Source: PVC group bacterium
Lineage (GTDB): Bacteria; Verrucomicrobiota; Kiritimatiellia; UBA8416; PXDI01
DNA length: 11,794 bases
NCBI GenBank assembly: GCA_003565095.1
Contig: PXDI01000362.1
Coordinates: 1-11,794, forward strand
Direction of reading: 5' to 3'
Position numbers and translations under genes: made by a program. Positions within the stretch are counted from its first letter, which is position 1; each line of letters starts with the position of its first letter. Below, piece after piece: positions 1-5,993 of this stretch. A model generated the notes under the pieces. The model was not told where the DNA came from. It was given only the letters and a program-made list of their open reading frames with translations, and did not search any database.

Positions 1-42
1 TGCATTCAACAAATATTAACAGAAAGCTAATTGACTAGTTAT

Positions 43-2976
43 ATGATGCACTGCTTTCTAAAAAACGCCATGATCAGGCAGGTCTATCTCGTGATCTGCG
101 GAACTCTGTTTATGCTTACCAGCCCTGCCGCAATCGCATCGCAGGGAATTGCGGTAAAACTGGATGCAGCCGGAACATTTGACGGCAATATGCCGGAAAT
201 TTCTGTTATCTTGGAAAACAAGGGCTGTTCAGTAATATATGGGGCAGAAATCACTACCACACTCGGCCAGATGAATAAGACGGCCGCCAGACCTGATGAA
301 CTGCCGCCCGGCGGAGTTTCCCGCAAATCAATTTCTTTCCCCGCGCCGCCACAGCCGGCCGGACTGCACCAGGCAGTCATCACGGCACGTTATCAGGATG
401 CAACAGGTATGCAGCATTCAAGCGTAGCAACAGTTGCGCTGCTCACCGCCAATATCGACCATATTCCGCGGCTTATCGAACGCTCTTATCCGATTCTTAT
501 CAGATTGCGCCCCGGGAAAAGCGTTGAATTTTCGCCGCCCGCACCACTGGAAGACCGGACGGTTCAGTGGAATGCGGCTTTACCCGATGCCTTTGATACG
601 GAATACGGCAATAATGAATCCGCAATGTACCGGATAACCGCCACCGCGCAAGCCCTGCCGGGCCGCTATCGCGGATGGCTGATATGCAGCTATACCGCAG
701 ATGATACCCTTTACAGCGAATCAATCCCGCTCTATCTGATAGTTACCACAACGCGCCTGATGGAACGTTTTGCAACAACCGGCACAGCGCTTGTGCTTGC
801 AGCTATGATAATGCTTTTCGCCGCGGGCTTTTCACGCATTGCAGTCCGCACTCAACCGCATGCGCTGACCAGCCGGGTTGATGCTATCGCGCTTATGGCC
901 GTTTTCGCGGTAATTGCATGGCACATCCCGCCGGCCGCAATTCTGCGCAACGAGATGGTGCTGGGCGGCGACACACCGGCTCACCTCTACATCACTGCTC
1001 ACCTCAAAACACTGCTCTTTGAGCATGGCCGCATAACCGGTTGGGCTCACGGCTGGTGGTGCGGATTTCCGCTGTTCCGTTACTACTTTCCTCTGCCATA
1101 TCTGACAGCCGCTGTTATCTCACTGATCATGCCGCTTAATATCGCTTTCAGAATTGTGTCAGTATCCGGCATCTTCGCCCTGCCGCTGTCATGCTATCTG
1201 AGTGGCAGAATACTGCGCCTGCCCCGCCCCGCCCCGTTATTCATGGCAGTCGCCGCATTGCCGGTTCTGTTTGATCACTCCCATACCATGTGGGGGGTCA
1301 ACATCTACAGCACCATGGCCGGCATGCTTGCAAACAGCTTCAGTTTTGCACTGCTGCCGCCCGCGCTGGCCATGGTTGTGCGTGATACACGTGACGGCTG
1401 CCCACGCCCTTCAACCGTATGCCTAATGACCGCCCTGATACTGTCACATTTCTTTACATCAATTATTGCCGCGCTCGCCCTTTGCGGACTGCTGCTGCCG
1501 GGCCCCGCGGATATGCGCAAACAGCGCCTGCTGGTAATGACGGTGATCGCAACGGCAGCAGGACTGCTTTCCGCCTGGTGGTGGCTGCCGCTGGTAACAG
1601 AAATCCACTATTCGATGGAGTTTGGCACAAACTGGGATGTTAAACTATGGAGCAGCCTGCCGTGGGTAATAAAAACCGCCGCCATTATTTTCCCGGCGGC
1701 AATATTTATCTGTTATCGCAAGGCACAGGCCTTTGCAAGCGTAATGACCTCCATGCTGCTCGCGGCAGTGCTGTTGTTTTTCCTTGGTGAACGCATCTCG
1801 GCTGTTTTCATAAACATCCGGTTGTGGCCGTTCATCACCTGGGGGCTTATGACAGGAACCGCCGTAGGCATTGCATATGCCATGCAATATACCCGTTTTC
1901 ATAGATGGTGCACGGGGCTGTTCATCCTGGCAGTCTGCTTGACGGTTTTCTCTGCAAATAACCATACCCGGCAATGGACAGAATGGAACTATCGCGGTGC
2001 CGGGCAGCTTGACGGTTACAGTCTTTTCCGGCAAATGCTGAAAACTGTTGAAAACACACCGGGGCGGCTGGCGGTTGAAATGCATCCGCACAACCAGTCA
2101 CTGGGTTCCTCAAGAATATTTGAATCCGCCCCGCTGCTGGCAGGGAAAGCGCTGATAGAAGGCGGTCTGGTTAATTCCGCGCTGGGGGCCTTGCCGGGCT
2201 ACTATATTCAGTCATTAACCTCTCCGGCATATGCCGGACTTCCACCGGTTGTCAACCCGGCTGAAACCGATATTGCACGCGCGGCGCTCTATCTTGAACT
2301 TGCCGGTGTCAGCCACTTTATCGCACGCGGCAAGACCACACGCGCCGGCTTCGACCTTCATCCGCGCTGGCAACCGCTGCATGATACCGGACCATGGCGG
2401 ATATATGAGCACTCCGCGGAACATATTCGCCATGTACATGTCATAAAGACAAACATACCGGCAGTAACACTGGCCGCCAACGACCTAAAAACGGCAGCCA
2501 TGTTATGGCTGGAAACACCGGCAGCCATTAATCAGCCATACATTCTGCGGCCGCCGCAGCGGTCATTGCCCACTGAAAGCCACCCTGAAATCTCGCTTAA
2601 TGAATTCCGCCAACAGCTTGAGGTTCTGAAACAGCAGCCTGTGCCGGAAATCTTGACCGTTTATGACAGTTCACATATCACTAATGAAACCGTACACACA
2701 CACTCAATCCGTTTCAGAACAAGTGCCATCGGGCAACCGCATCTGATTAAGACTTCCTGGGCGCCCGGCTGGCAAGTCCGGGGGGCCGCCGCAGTATATC
2801 CGGTTAGCCCGCTATTCATGCTCGTATATCCAACGGAAACGGAGGTTGAATTATACTACGGCTATACAACGGCCGCCCGCAGCGGGCACTTCATGTGCTT
2901 GTGTGGATTGGCAGTATTTGCCATTATTGCCTTCTACAGGAGAAAACGAATCAAAGATGAGTCGCTTACGATATAG
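43..2976 (+). CDS. PTPS-related polytopic membrane protein, GT-C-like
   Basis: A very large inner-membrane protein of about 977 residues, best matched from memory to the '6-pyruvoyl-tetrahydropterin synthase-related' membrane family, which resembles GT-C glycosyltransferases. Counting from this ATG: a signal-like hydrophobic segment (about residues 15-33, ending near AAIAS), then about 200 residues of predicted extracytoplasmic beta-rich sequence, a membrane segment near 245-267, and a block of many membrane helices to about 635. The hallmark is GGDTPAHLY at about 308-316 followed by GWWCGFPLFRYYFPLPY near 337-353; the Asp of GGD is the likely catalytic or lipid-sugar site by analogy with GT-C enzymes. 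A soluble C-terminal part ends with a last helix near 942-958. The start is uncertain: TTG 31, ATG 43, ATG 46 and ATG 70 are all in frame, none with a good Shine-Dalgarno; ATG 70 gives the most compact signal peptide. The next gene starts inside its end. Family is fairly sure; the substrate is unknown. Confidence 0.85.
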   Translation: MMHCFLKNAMIRQVYLVICGTLFMLTSPAAIASQGIAVKLDAAGTFDGNMPEISVILENKGCSVIYGAEITTTLGQMNKTAARPDELPPGGVSRKSISFPAPPQPAGLHQAVITARYQDATGMQHSSVATVALLTANIDHIPRLIERSYPILIRLRPGKSVEFSPPAPLEDRTVQWNAALPDAFDTEYGNNESAMYRITATAQALPGRYRGWLICSYTADDTLYSESIPLYLIVTTTRLMERFATTGTALVLAAMIMLFAAGFSRIAVRTQPHALTSRVDAIALMAVFAVIAWHIPPAAILRNEMVLGGDTPAHLYITAHLKTLLFEHGRITGWAHGWWCGFPLFRYYFPLPYLTAAVISLIMPLNIAFRIVSVSGIFALPLSCYLSGRILRLPRPAPLFMAVAALPVLFDHSHTMWGVNIYSTMAGMLANSFSFALLPPALAMVVRDTRDGCPRPSTVCLMTALILSHFFTSIIAALALCGLLLPGPADMRKQRLLVMTVIATAAGLLSAWWWLPLVTEIHYSMEFGTNWDVKLWSSLPWVIKTAAIIFPAAIFICYRKAQAFASVMTSMLLAAVLLFFLGERISAVFINIRLWPFITWGLMTGTAVGIAYAMQYTRFHRWCTGLFILAVCLTVFSANNHTRQWTEWNYRGAGQLDGYSLFRQMLKTVENTPGRLAVEMHPHNQSLGSSRIFESAPLLAGKALIEGGLVNSALGALPGYYIQSLTSPAYAGLPPVVNPAETDIARAALYLELAGVSHFIARGKTTRAGFDLHPRWQPLHDTGPWRIYEHSAEHIRHVHVIKTNIPAVTLAANDLKTAAMLWLETPAAINQPYILRPPQRSLPTESHPEISLNEFRQQLEVLKQQPVPEILTVYDSSHITNETVHTHSIRFRTSAIGQPHLIKTSWAPGWQVRGAAAVYPVSPLFMLVYPTETEVELYYGYTTAARSGHFMCLCGLAVFAIIAFYRRKRIKDESLTI

Positions 2977-4078
2977 TATTATTAAGCAGTTTGACGCTGT
3001 GGCCGGCTCCGCCGCATGTTCCCTGCTGGGCCGGATGGCATCATTGACCGGTCCGCAGTACCGTGCTGTCGGCATTTCCCCGGAAAGTATCCAGCGCATC
3101 CTGATTATCCGCCCGGGCGGTCTCGGTGATATGCTGATGCTCATTCCGATGCTGAATACTCTTTTTCAGCAGCTTGCGGATGCCAAGGTTGACATCCTGT
3201 GTGAAGAACGCAATGCCGCCATGGCGCAGGTAATCAATCCGCATGGTGAAGTCATCTTGTATGACCGCACGCCGTTCCGGCTGCCGTCCCGCTTACGAAA
3301 AGCACACTACAACCTTGTTATAGACTCGGAGCAGTTTCACAATCTTTCCGCTGTAACTGCGCTGCTCTCAGGCGCGCCTTTACGCATCGGTTTCAATATC
3401 GCCCCCAGACGCAACCCGCTCTACACCCATCCGGTTACCTATCAGACAGACGCACCGGAATACCGCCAGTTCCTGAATCTGCTTGCACCGCTGGCGCGCG
3501 GCAGCGCTGAAAATCCGCGCATTGAAGGTGCTCTGACTGATGCCGGTTTACCGCCTGCACCACAGGAACTTGCCGATATTGAACCGCACAACCGGATTGT
3601 CCTGCATGCCGGAGCGGGTAACCGCTATAAACAGTGGCCGCATGAACGCTTCGCCACATTAATCAGGCATCTAATTGAACATGACGGAAAAACCGTAGTA
3701 ATCGTCGGACAGCAGAAAAGCGACAACCCGCTGCCCCGTAAAGCAACACGCGGGGTAATTGATTTTTGCGGAAAACTTGACCTTCTGCAAACCGCGGCGG
3801 TTATCAGAAATGCCGCATTATTTACCGGCTGTGACACCGGTCTGGCGCATCTGGCGGTTGCCCTGGATACGCCTTCGGTCACCATTTTCGGATCAAGCGA
3901 TCCGCGCAAATGGGGACACTCCTCTACACGGCATATCGTCGTCTCACATCCCATGGCATGCGCGCCATGCGCAATCTTCGGCTACCACAAACCCTGCCGG
4001 AATATTCAATGCATGCAGGGAATTACCGTAGAACGTGTCCTTGCCGAATGCCAAAGACTTTTGCAAACAAGCATCTAG
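2957..4078 (+). CDS. glycosyltransferase family 9 (heptosyltransferase-like)
   Basis: A 373-residue GT-B enzyme of family GT9, the family of LPS heptosyltransferases WaaC/WaaF, which transfer ADP-heptose to lipid A-core acceptors at the cytoplasmic face. The N-terminal domain has RILIIRPGGLGDMLMLIP (about 47-64), with Asp58 in the place of the catalytic base. The C-terminal donor domain has HAGAGNRYKQWP (217-228) and GCDTGLAHLAVALDTPSVTIFG (291-312), the usual nucleotide-sugar signature with Asp293 and His298. Four cysteines (335, 338, 347, 352) form a CxxC-x8-C-x4-C cluster also found in many family members. ATG 2957 is chosen because sequence before it is only the out-of-frame end of the upstream gene; AGGAG at 2938-2942 is rather far (14 nt), so translation probably depends on coupling. 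It overlaps the upstream membrane protein by 20 bp, arguing for one operon and one glycan pathway. The acceptor and sugar cannot be read from sequence. Confidence 0.93.
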   Translation: MSRLRYSIIKQFDAVAGSAACSLLGRMASLTGPQYRAVGISPESIQRILIIRPGGLGDMLMLIPMLNTLFQQLADAKVDILCEERNAAMAQVINPHGEVILYDRTPFRLPSRLRKAHYNLVIDSEQFHNLSAVTALLSGAPLRIGFNIAPRRNPLYTHPVTYQTDAPEYRQFLNLLAPLARGSAENPRIEGALTDAGLPPAPQELADIEPHNRIVLHAGAGNRYKQWPHERFATLIRHLIEHDGKTVVIVGQQKSDNPLPRKATRGVIDFCGKLDLLQTAAVIRNAALFTGCDTGLAHLAVALDTPSVTIFGSSDPRKWGHSSTRHIVVSHPMACAPCAIFGYHKPCRNIQCMQGITVERVLAECQRLLQTSI

Positions 4079-4096
4079 TTCTGCGAGAAACCAATA

Positions 4097-4402
4097 TCAC
4101 CCTGCCGCCTTTTTGGCTCCGGCGGAACTGTCAGCCTTTTTGGCTTTGGCGCTATCCGCCTTTTTTGAATCCGTCCCCGACGCCGCGGCGGAATCCGCCT
4201 TGGCAGACTTCTTGTAGCTGTCGGTCCGGTAATCCGTCTGATAAAAACCGCTGCCTTTGAAAATAATCCCCGCCCCGGTACCCAGCAGACGCTTAACCTT
4301 GCCGCGGCATTTAGGACAGCGCTTCAGCGGTTCAGCAGTAATGCTCTGAAACTTTTCAAAAAGATAGCTGCACTTCTGGCACTCATATTCATATGTCGGC
4401 AT
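4097..4402 (-). CDS. FmdB-family zinc-ribbon protein
   Basis: A 101-residue protein that opens with MPTYEYECQKC, the classic start of the FmdB/CxxC-CxxC-SSSS family. Cys8/Cys11 and Cys29/Cys32 form a single zinc ribbon, followed by the usual GxGxxFKGSGFYxTDYR stretch (about 42-59). The family was named for a proposed regulator of formamidase in Methylophilus, but for most bacterial members no function is established. The last 40 residues are low-complexity, made of Lys, Ala, Asp and Ser with KKADS-like repeats, as is common in this family. The start is well fixed: AGGAG lies 6-7 nt before the ATG. The gene is convergent with the GT9 gene, with only 18 bp between the two stops, and divergent from the sugar kinase. 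Confidence 0.93.
   Translation of the reverse strand: MPTYEYECQKCSYLFEKFQSITAEPLKRCPKCRGKVKRLLGTGAGIIFKGSGFYQTDYRTDSYKKSAKADSAAASGTDSKKADSAKAKKADSSAGAKKAAG
4121..4166 (+). terminator. possible terminator for the GT9 operon inside fmdB
   Basis: GGCGGA at 4121-4126 pairs perfectly with TCCGCC at 4155-4160, enclosing a smaller AGCC/GGCT hairpin, and is followed at once by six T (4161-4166). On the plus strand this could end transcription from the GT9 gene, whose stop is 43 bp upstream. It lies in codons of the repetitive Lys/Ala/Asp/Ser tail of the convergent FmdB gene, so the pairing may be a by-product of that repetitive coding sequence. The main stem is only 6 bp. Confidence 0.3.
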
Positions 4403-4451
4403 ATCAAACTCCTGTTACAAACAAAACTATTCCCTGTATATCCAAGCTCGC

Positions 4452-4481
4452 AATTAACGACGAAATCCTGCCAACTGTCAA
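4452..4481 (-). promoter_or_regulatory. candidate sigma70-type promoter of the fmdB-like gene
   Basis: On the minus strand a perfect TTGACA (4476-4481) is followed after 18 bp by TTAATT (4452-4457), about 50 bp before the fmdB start. The -35 box is ideal but the -10 is weak. A better-looking TATACA at 4435-4440 has no -35 at the right distance. This is a motif-based guess. Confidence 0.35.
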
Positions 4482-4549
4482 GACTTCTACACTCACGGAC
4501 TATCCCGAATGGCGCCAGCATAAGGGCATATCCGAAACTTATGTTCTCA

Positions 4550-4619
4550 ATCGTTGTCCTGATCATTGTCGTTATCTTTGTCTATCTTTATCGTTTTCAA
4601 GATCGTTGTCTTGATCTTT
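4550..4619 (-). repeat. degenerate hexanucleotide array (NANGAY)
   Basis: Read on the minus strand from 4619 downwards, the sequence divides into eleven 6-mers with the common core xxxGAy: AAAGAT, CAAGAC, AACGAT, CTTGAA, AACGAT, AAAGAT, then a 4-nt slip (AGAC), AAAGAT, AACGAC, AATGAT, CAGGAC, AACGAT. Positions 4-5 (GA) are fixed in all units and position 2 is A in nearly all, while positions 1, 3 and 6 vary. The phase slip would put a stop in frame, and no start or ribosome-binding site is present, so it is not taken as coding. Confidence 0.7.
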
Positions 4620-4747
4620 GTGGGTAAATTTCTCCCCCGCTCATGTTTACCCCGCAAGCCCTCCAAACGCAAAACATCTCAGAAGCAACAATTGCTCAAA
4701 AAAAACAGAGGAAGCCCAACGCTGTTCTCTCAGGCGCTCATATTCAC

Positions 4748-4775
4748 TTGACCGCCGGGTTTTTACGGGTATCCT
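4748..4775 (+). promoter_or_regulatory. candidate promoter of the ROK kinase gene
   Basis: TTGACC (4748-4753) and TATCCT (4770-4775) are separated by 16 bp, 5 of 6 and 4 of 6 matches to the sigma70-type consensus. A transcript from here would have a leader of about 40 nt carrying the good AGGAG site of the kinase. The inverted repeat at 4622-4652 lies about 100 bp upstream and could be a regulatory site. Confidence 0.45.
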
Positions 4776-4824
4776 CTGCGCAATTGAATGAACGATTGCA
4801 TCCATAACCATGAGGAGTTCTGAT

Positions 4825-5709
4825 ATGTACCGTTTCGGGATTGATCTCGGTGGCACCAAAATCGAGGGCATTGCACTTGATAAGGACGGCAAGGAAGTTT
4901 TCCGCAAGCGCATTCCAACCGAACAGCAAAAAGGCTATGAAGCCATTCTTGACAACATCAAGCGCGTGTATGACGCACTTTGCGCCGAAACCGGGAACGG
5001 CGAACATACCTTCGGGATAGGCACCCCCGGGGCCATTTCCCCGCGCAGCGGTCTGCTGCGCAACTCGAATACGGTCTGCATGAACGGCCAACCGCTCAAA
5101 AGCGATCTGGAAGATCTGCTGAAGCGACCGATCGCGATCCAGAACGACGCCAACTGCTTTGCGATGGCTGAGGCCATTTTCGGAGCAGGCAAAGGCCGTC
5201 AGATGGTTTTCGGGGTTATCATGGGAACCGGTTGCGGCGGCGGTCTGGTTATTGACGGCAGAGTGCATACCGGCCACATGGCCATCGCCGGCGAATGGGG
5301 CCATATGTCAATTGATCCCAATGGACCTTTATGCTACTGTGGCCAGCAGGGCTGCGTTGAGACCTATATCAGCGGTGCCGGTATGGAAAAACGCTACGCT
5401 GAACGCTATGGCGAAAAAGTAAAATTGCGGGATGTCGAAGACGCATACTACCGTAATGAACCGCGCGCCGTTGAGTTTATGACATGGTTCTTTGAAAAAT
5501 TCGGCCGCTGTATGGCCAATCTTATCAATGTACTCGATCCCGATGTGGTTGTGCTCGGCGGCGGCGTATCAAAGTTCAACGATATCTACACAAAAGGTGT
5601 TGAACAGGTGCGGCAGGTTGTTTTCTGCGACTACCTCGACACAGCCATCGTCCAGCACCAGATCGGCGACTCAGCCGGAGTCCTCGGCGCAGCAATGATC
5701 GGCGTGTAG
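4825..5709 (+). CDS. ROK-family sugar kinase (fructokinase Mak-like)
   Basis: A 294-residue cytoplasmic kinase of the ROK family, which phosphorylates hexoses or amino sugars with ATP. Visible parts: the phosphate loop FGIDLGGTKIEG (4-15); QNDANCFAMAEA (106-117) with the catalytic Asp108; GTGCGGGLVIDG (134-145); GEWGH (156-160) with sugar-contacting Glu157 and His160; and the ROK zinc site LCYCGQQGCVET, where Cys170, Cys172 and Cys177 join His160. The C-terminal LDPDVVVLGGG (237-247) is also typical. Overall order and wording are close to E. coli Mak (fructokinase), including the SxxNTxxxNGQP region near 81-90, but N-acetylglucosamine or glucose cannot be excluded. ATG 4825 is chosen over the in-frame ATG 4810 because AGGAG (4813-4817) lies 7 nt before it. 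It is a single gene, convergent with fusA and divergent from fmdB. Confidence 0.93.
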   Translation: MYRFGIDLGGTKIEGIALDKDGKEVFRKRIPTEQQKGYEAILDNIKRVYDALCAETGNGEHTFGIGTPGAISPRSGLLRNSNTVCMNGQPLKSDLEDLLKRPIAIQNDANCFAMAEAIFGAGKGRQMVFGVIMGTGCGGGLVIDGRVHTGHMAIAGEWGHMSIDPNGPLCYCGQQGCVETYISGAGMEKRYAERYGEKVKLRDVEDAYYRNEPRAVEFMTWFFEKFGRCMANLINVLDPDVVVLGGGVSKFNDIYTKGVEQVRQVVFCDYLDTAIVQHQIGDSAGVLGAAMIGV

Positions 5710-5751
5710 AGCGGTTCTCAAAAATTCTGTCGTGATAGGGGCGTTTTCATC

Positions 5752-5780
5752 GCGTCCGCTGACCTTTGGTCGGCGGACGC
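5752..5780. terminator. strong GC-rich hairpin in the convergent spacer
   Basis: GCGTCCGCTGACC (5752-5764) pairs with GGTCGGCGGACGC (5768-5780): 13 pairs including one G-T wobble and a three-base TTT loop. No T-run follows on the plus strand, so it is not a classical intrinsic terminator for the kinase. It may block transcript decay, or be part of the larger element. The hairpin itself is certain; the function is not. Confidence 0.5.
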
Positions 5781-5808
5781 AATAATTGGTTTCAAGACAG
5801 CTTGAAAA

Positions 5809-5885
5809 CAACAAAAAGAGCCCGTATGGAGCAATATTATGAGGTTAATACAGATATTGCTCCATATGGGTTCATATATTTTTTT
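5809..5885. terminator. bidirectional intrinsic terminator between ROK kinase and fusA
   Basis: An 18-pair stem (5821-5838 with 5853-5870, 16 Watson-Crick and 2 G-T pairs) with a 14-nt loop. On the plus strand it is followed by a T-rich tract ending in seven T (5879-5885). On the minus strand the sequence after the stem is CTCTTTTTGTTGTTTT, also T-rich. This is the arrangement expected of one terminator serving two convergent genes, the kinase (stop 5709) and fusA (stop 5994). The stem is long and AT-rich rather than short and GC-rich. Confidence 0.65.
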
Positions 5886-5993
5886 GCTGTCGGGTGGAAG
5901 TATTCTCCTGCTCGCCGACCACTTGTCGCGACGCAGCAAAGCGAAGACGGAAGGTCAGCGAGCGCGACCAAGACAAGACTTTTGAGAATTACC

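Larger units (their letters stand above)
4403..4824. other. divergent spacer between fmdB-like and ROK kinase genes
   Basis: This 422-bp region has no convincing gene. It contains promoter candidates for both flanking genes, a degenerate hexamer array (4550-4619), and an inverted repeat GGGTAAA (4622-4628) / TTTACCC (4646-4652) with a 17-nt spacer, which could be an operator or a weak hairpin. A small AGCAA/TTGCT palindrome sits at 4684-4696 just before a run of A. The short open frames across it lack ribosome-binding sites and family resemblance. Confidence 0.6.
5715..5988. repeat. foldable intergenic element with terminal inverted repeats
   Basis: The kinase-fusA spacer is bounded by TTCTCAAAA (5715-5723) and TTTTGAGAA (5980-5988). 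Extended without gaps, the two ends match at about 18 of 24 positions as an inverted repeat. Inside are four further hairpins: 5752-5780; 5790-5807 (7 bp, ACAG loop); 5821-5870; and 5910-5963 (GCTCGCCGACC with GGTCAGCGAGC, 10 of 11 pairs). A 10-bp word, CGCTGACCTT, occurs at 5757-5766 and inverted at 5951-5960. The element starts 5 bp after one stop codon and ends 5 bp before the other. It has no open frame that looks like a transposase. It could be a MITE-like mobile element, a composite of terminators, or both. Confidence 0.55.

Noticed and set aside
1645..2091. A 148-codon minus-strand frame in the large membrane protein gene
   Set aside because: Lies opposite continuous membrane-protein coding sequence; no motif or start signal.
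4550..4619. Asp/Asn-rich short peptide encoded by the hexamer array on the minus strand
   Set aside because: The 4-nt slip brings an in-frame TAA, and there is no start codon with a ribosome-binding site.
4744..5304. A 186-codon open frame on the minus strand over the ROK kinase
   Set aside because: Antisense to conserved kinase motifs, without a start signal or recognisable product.
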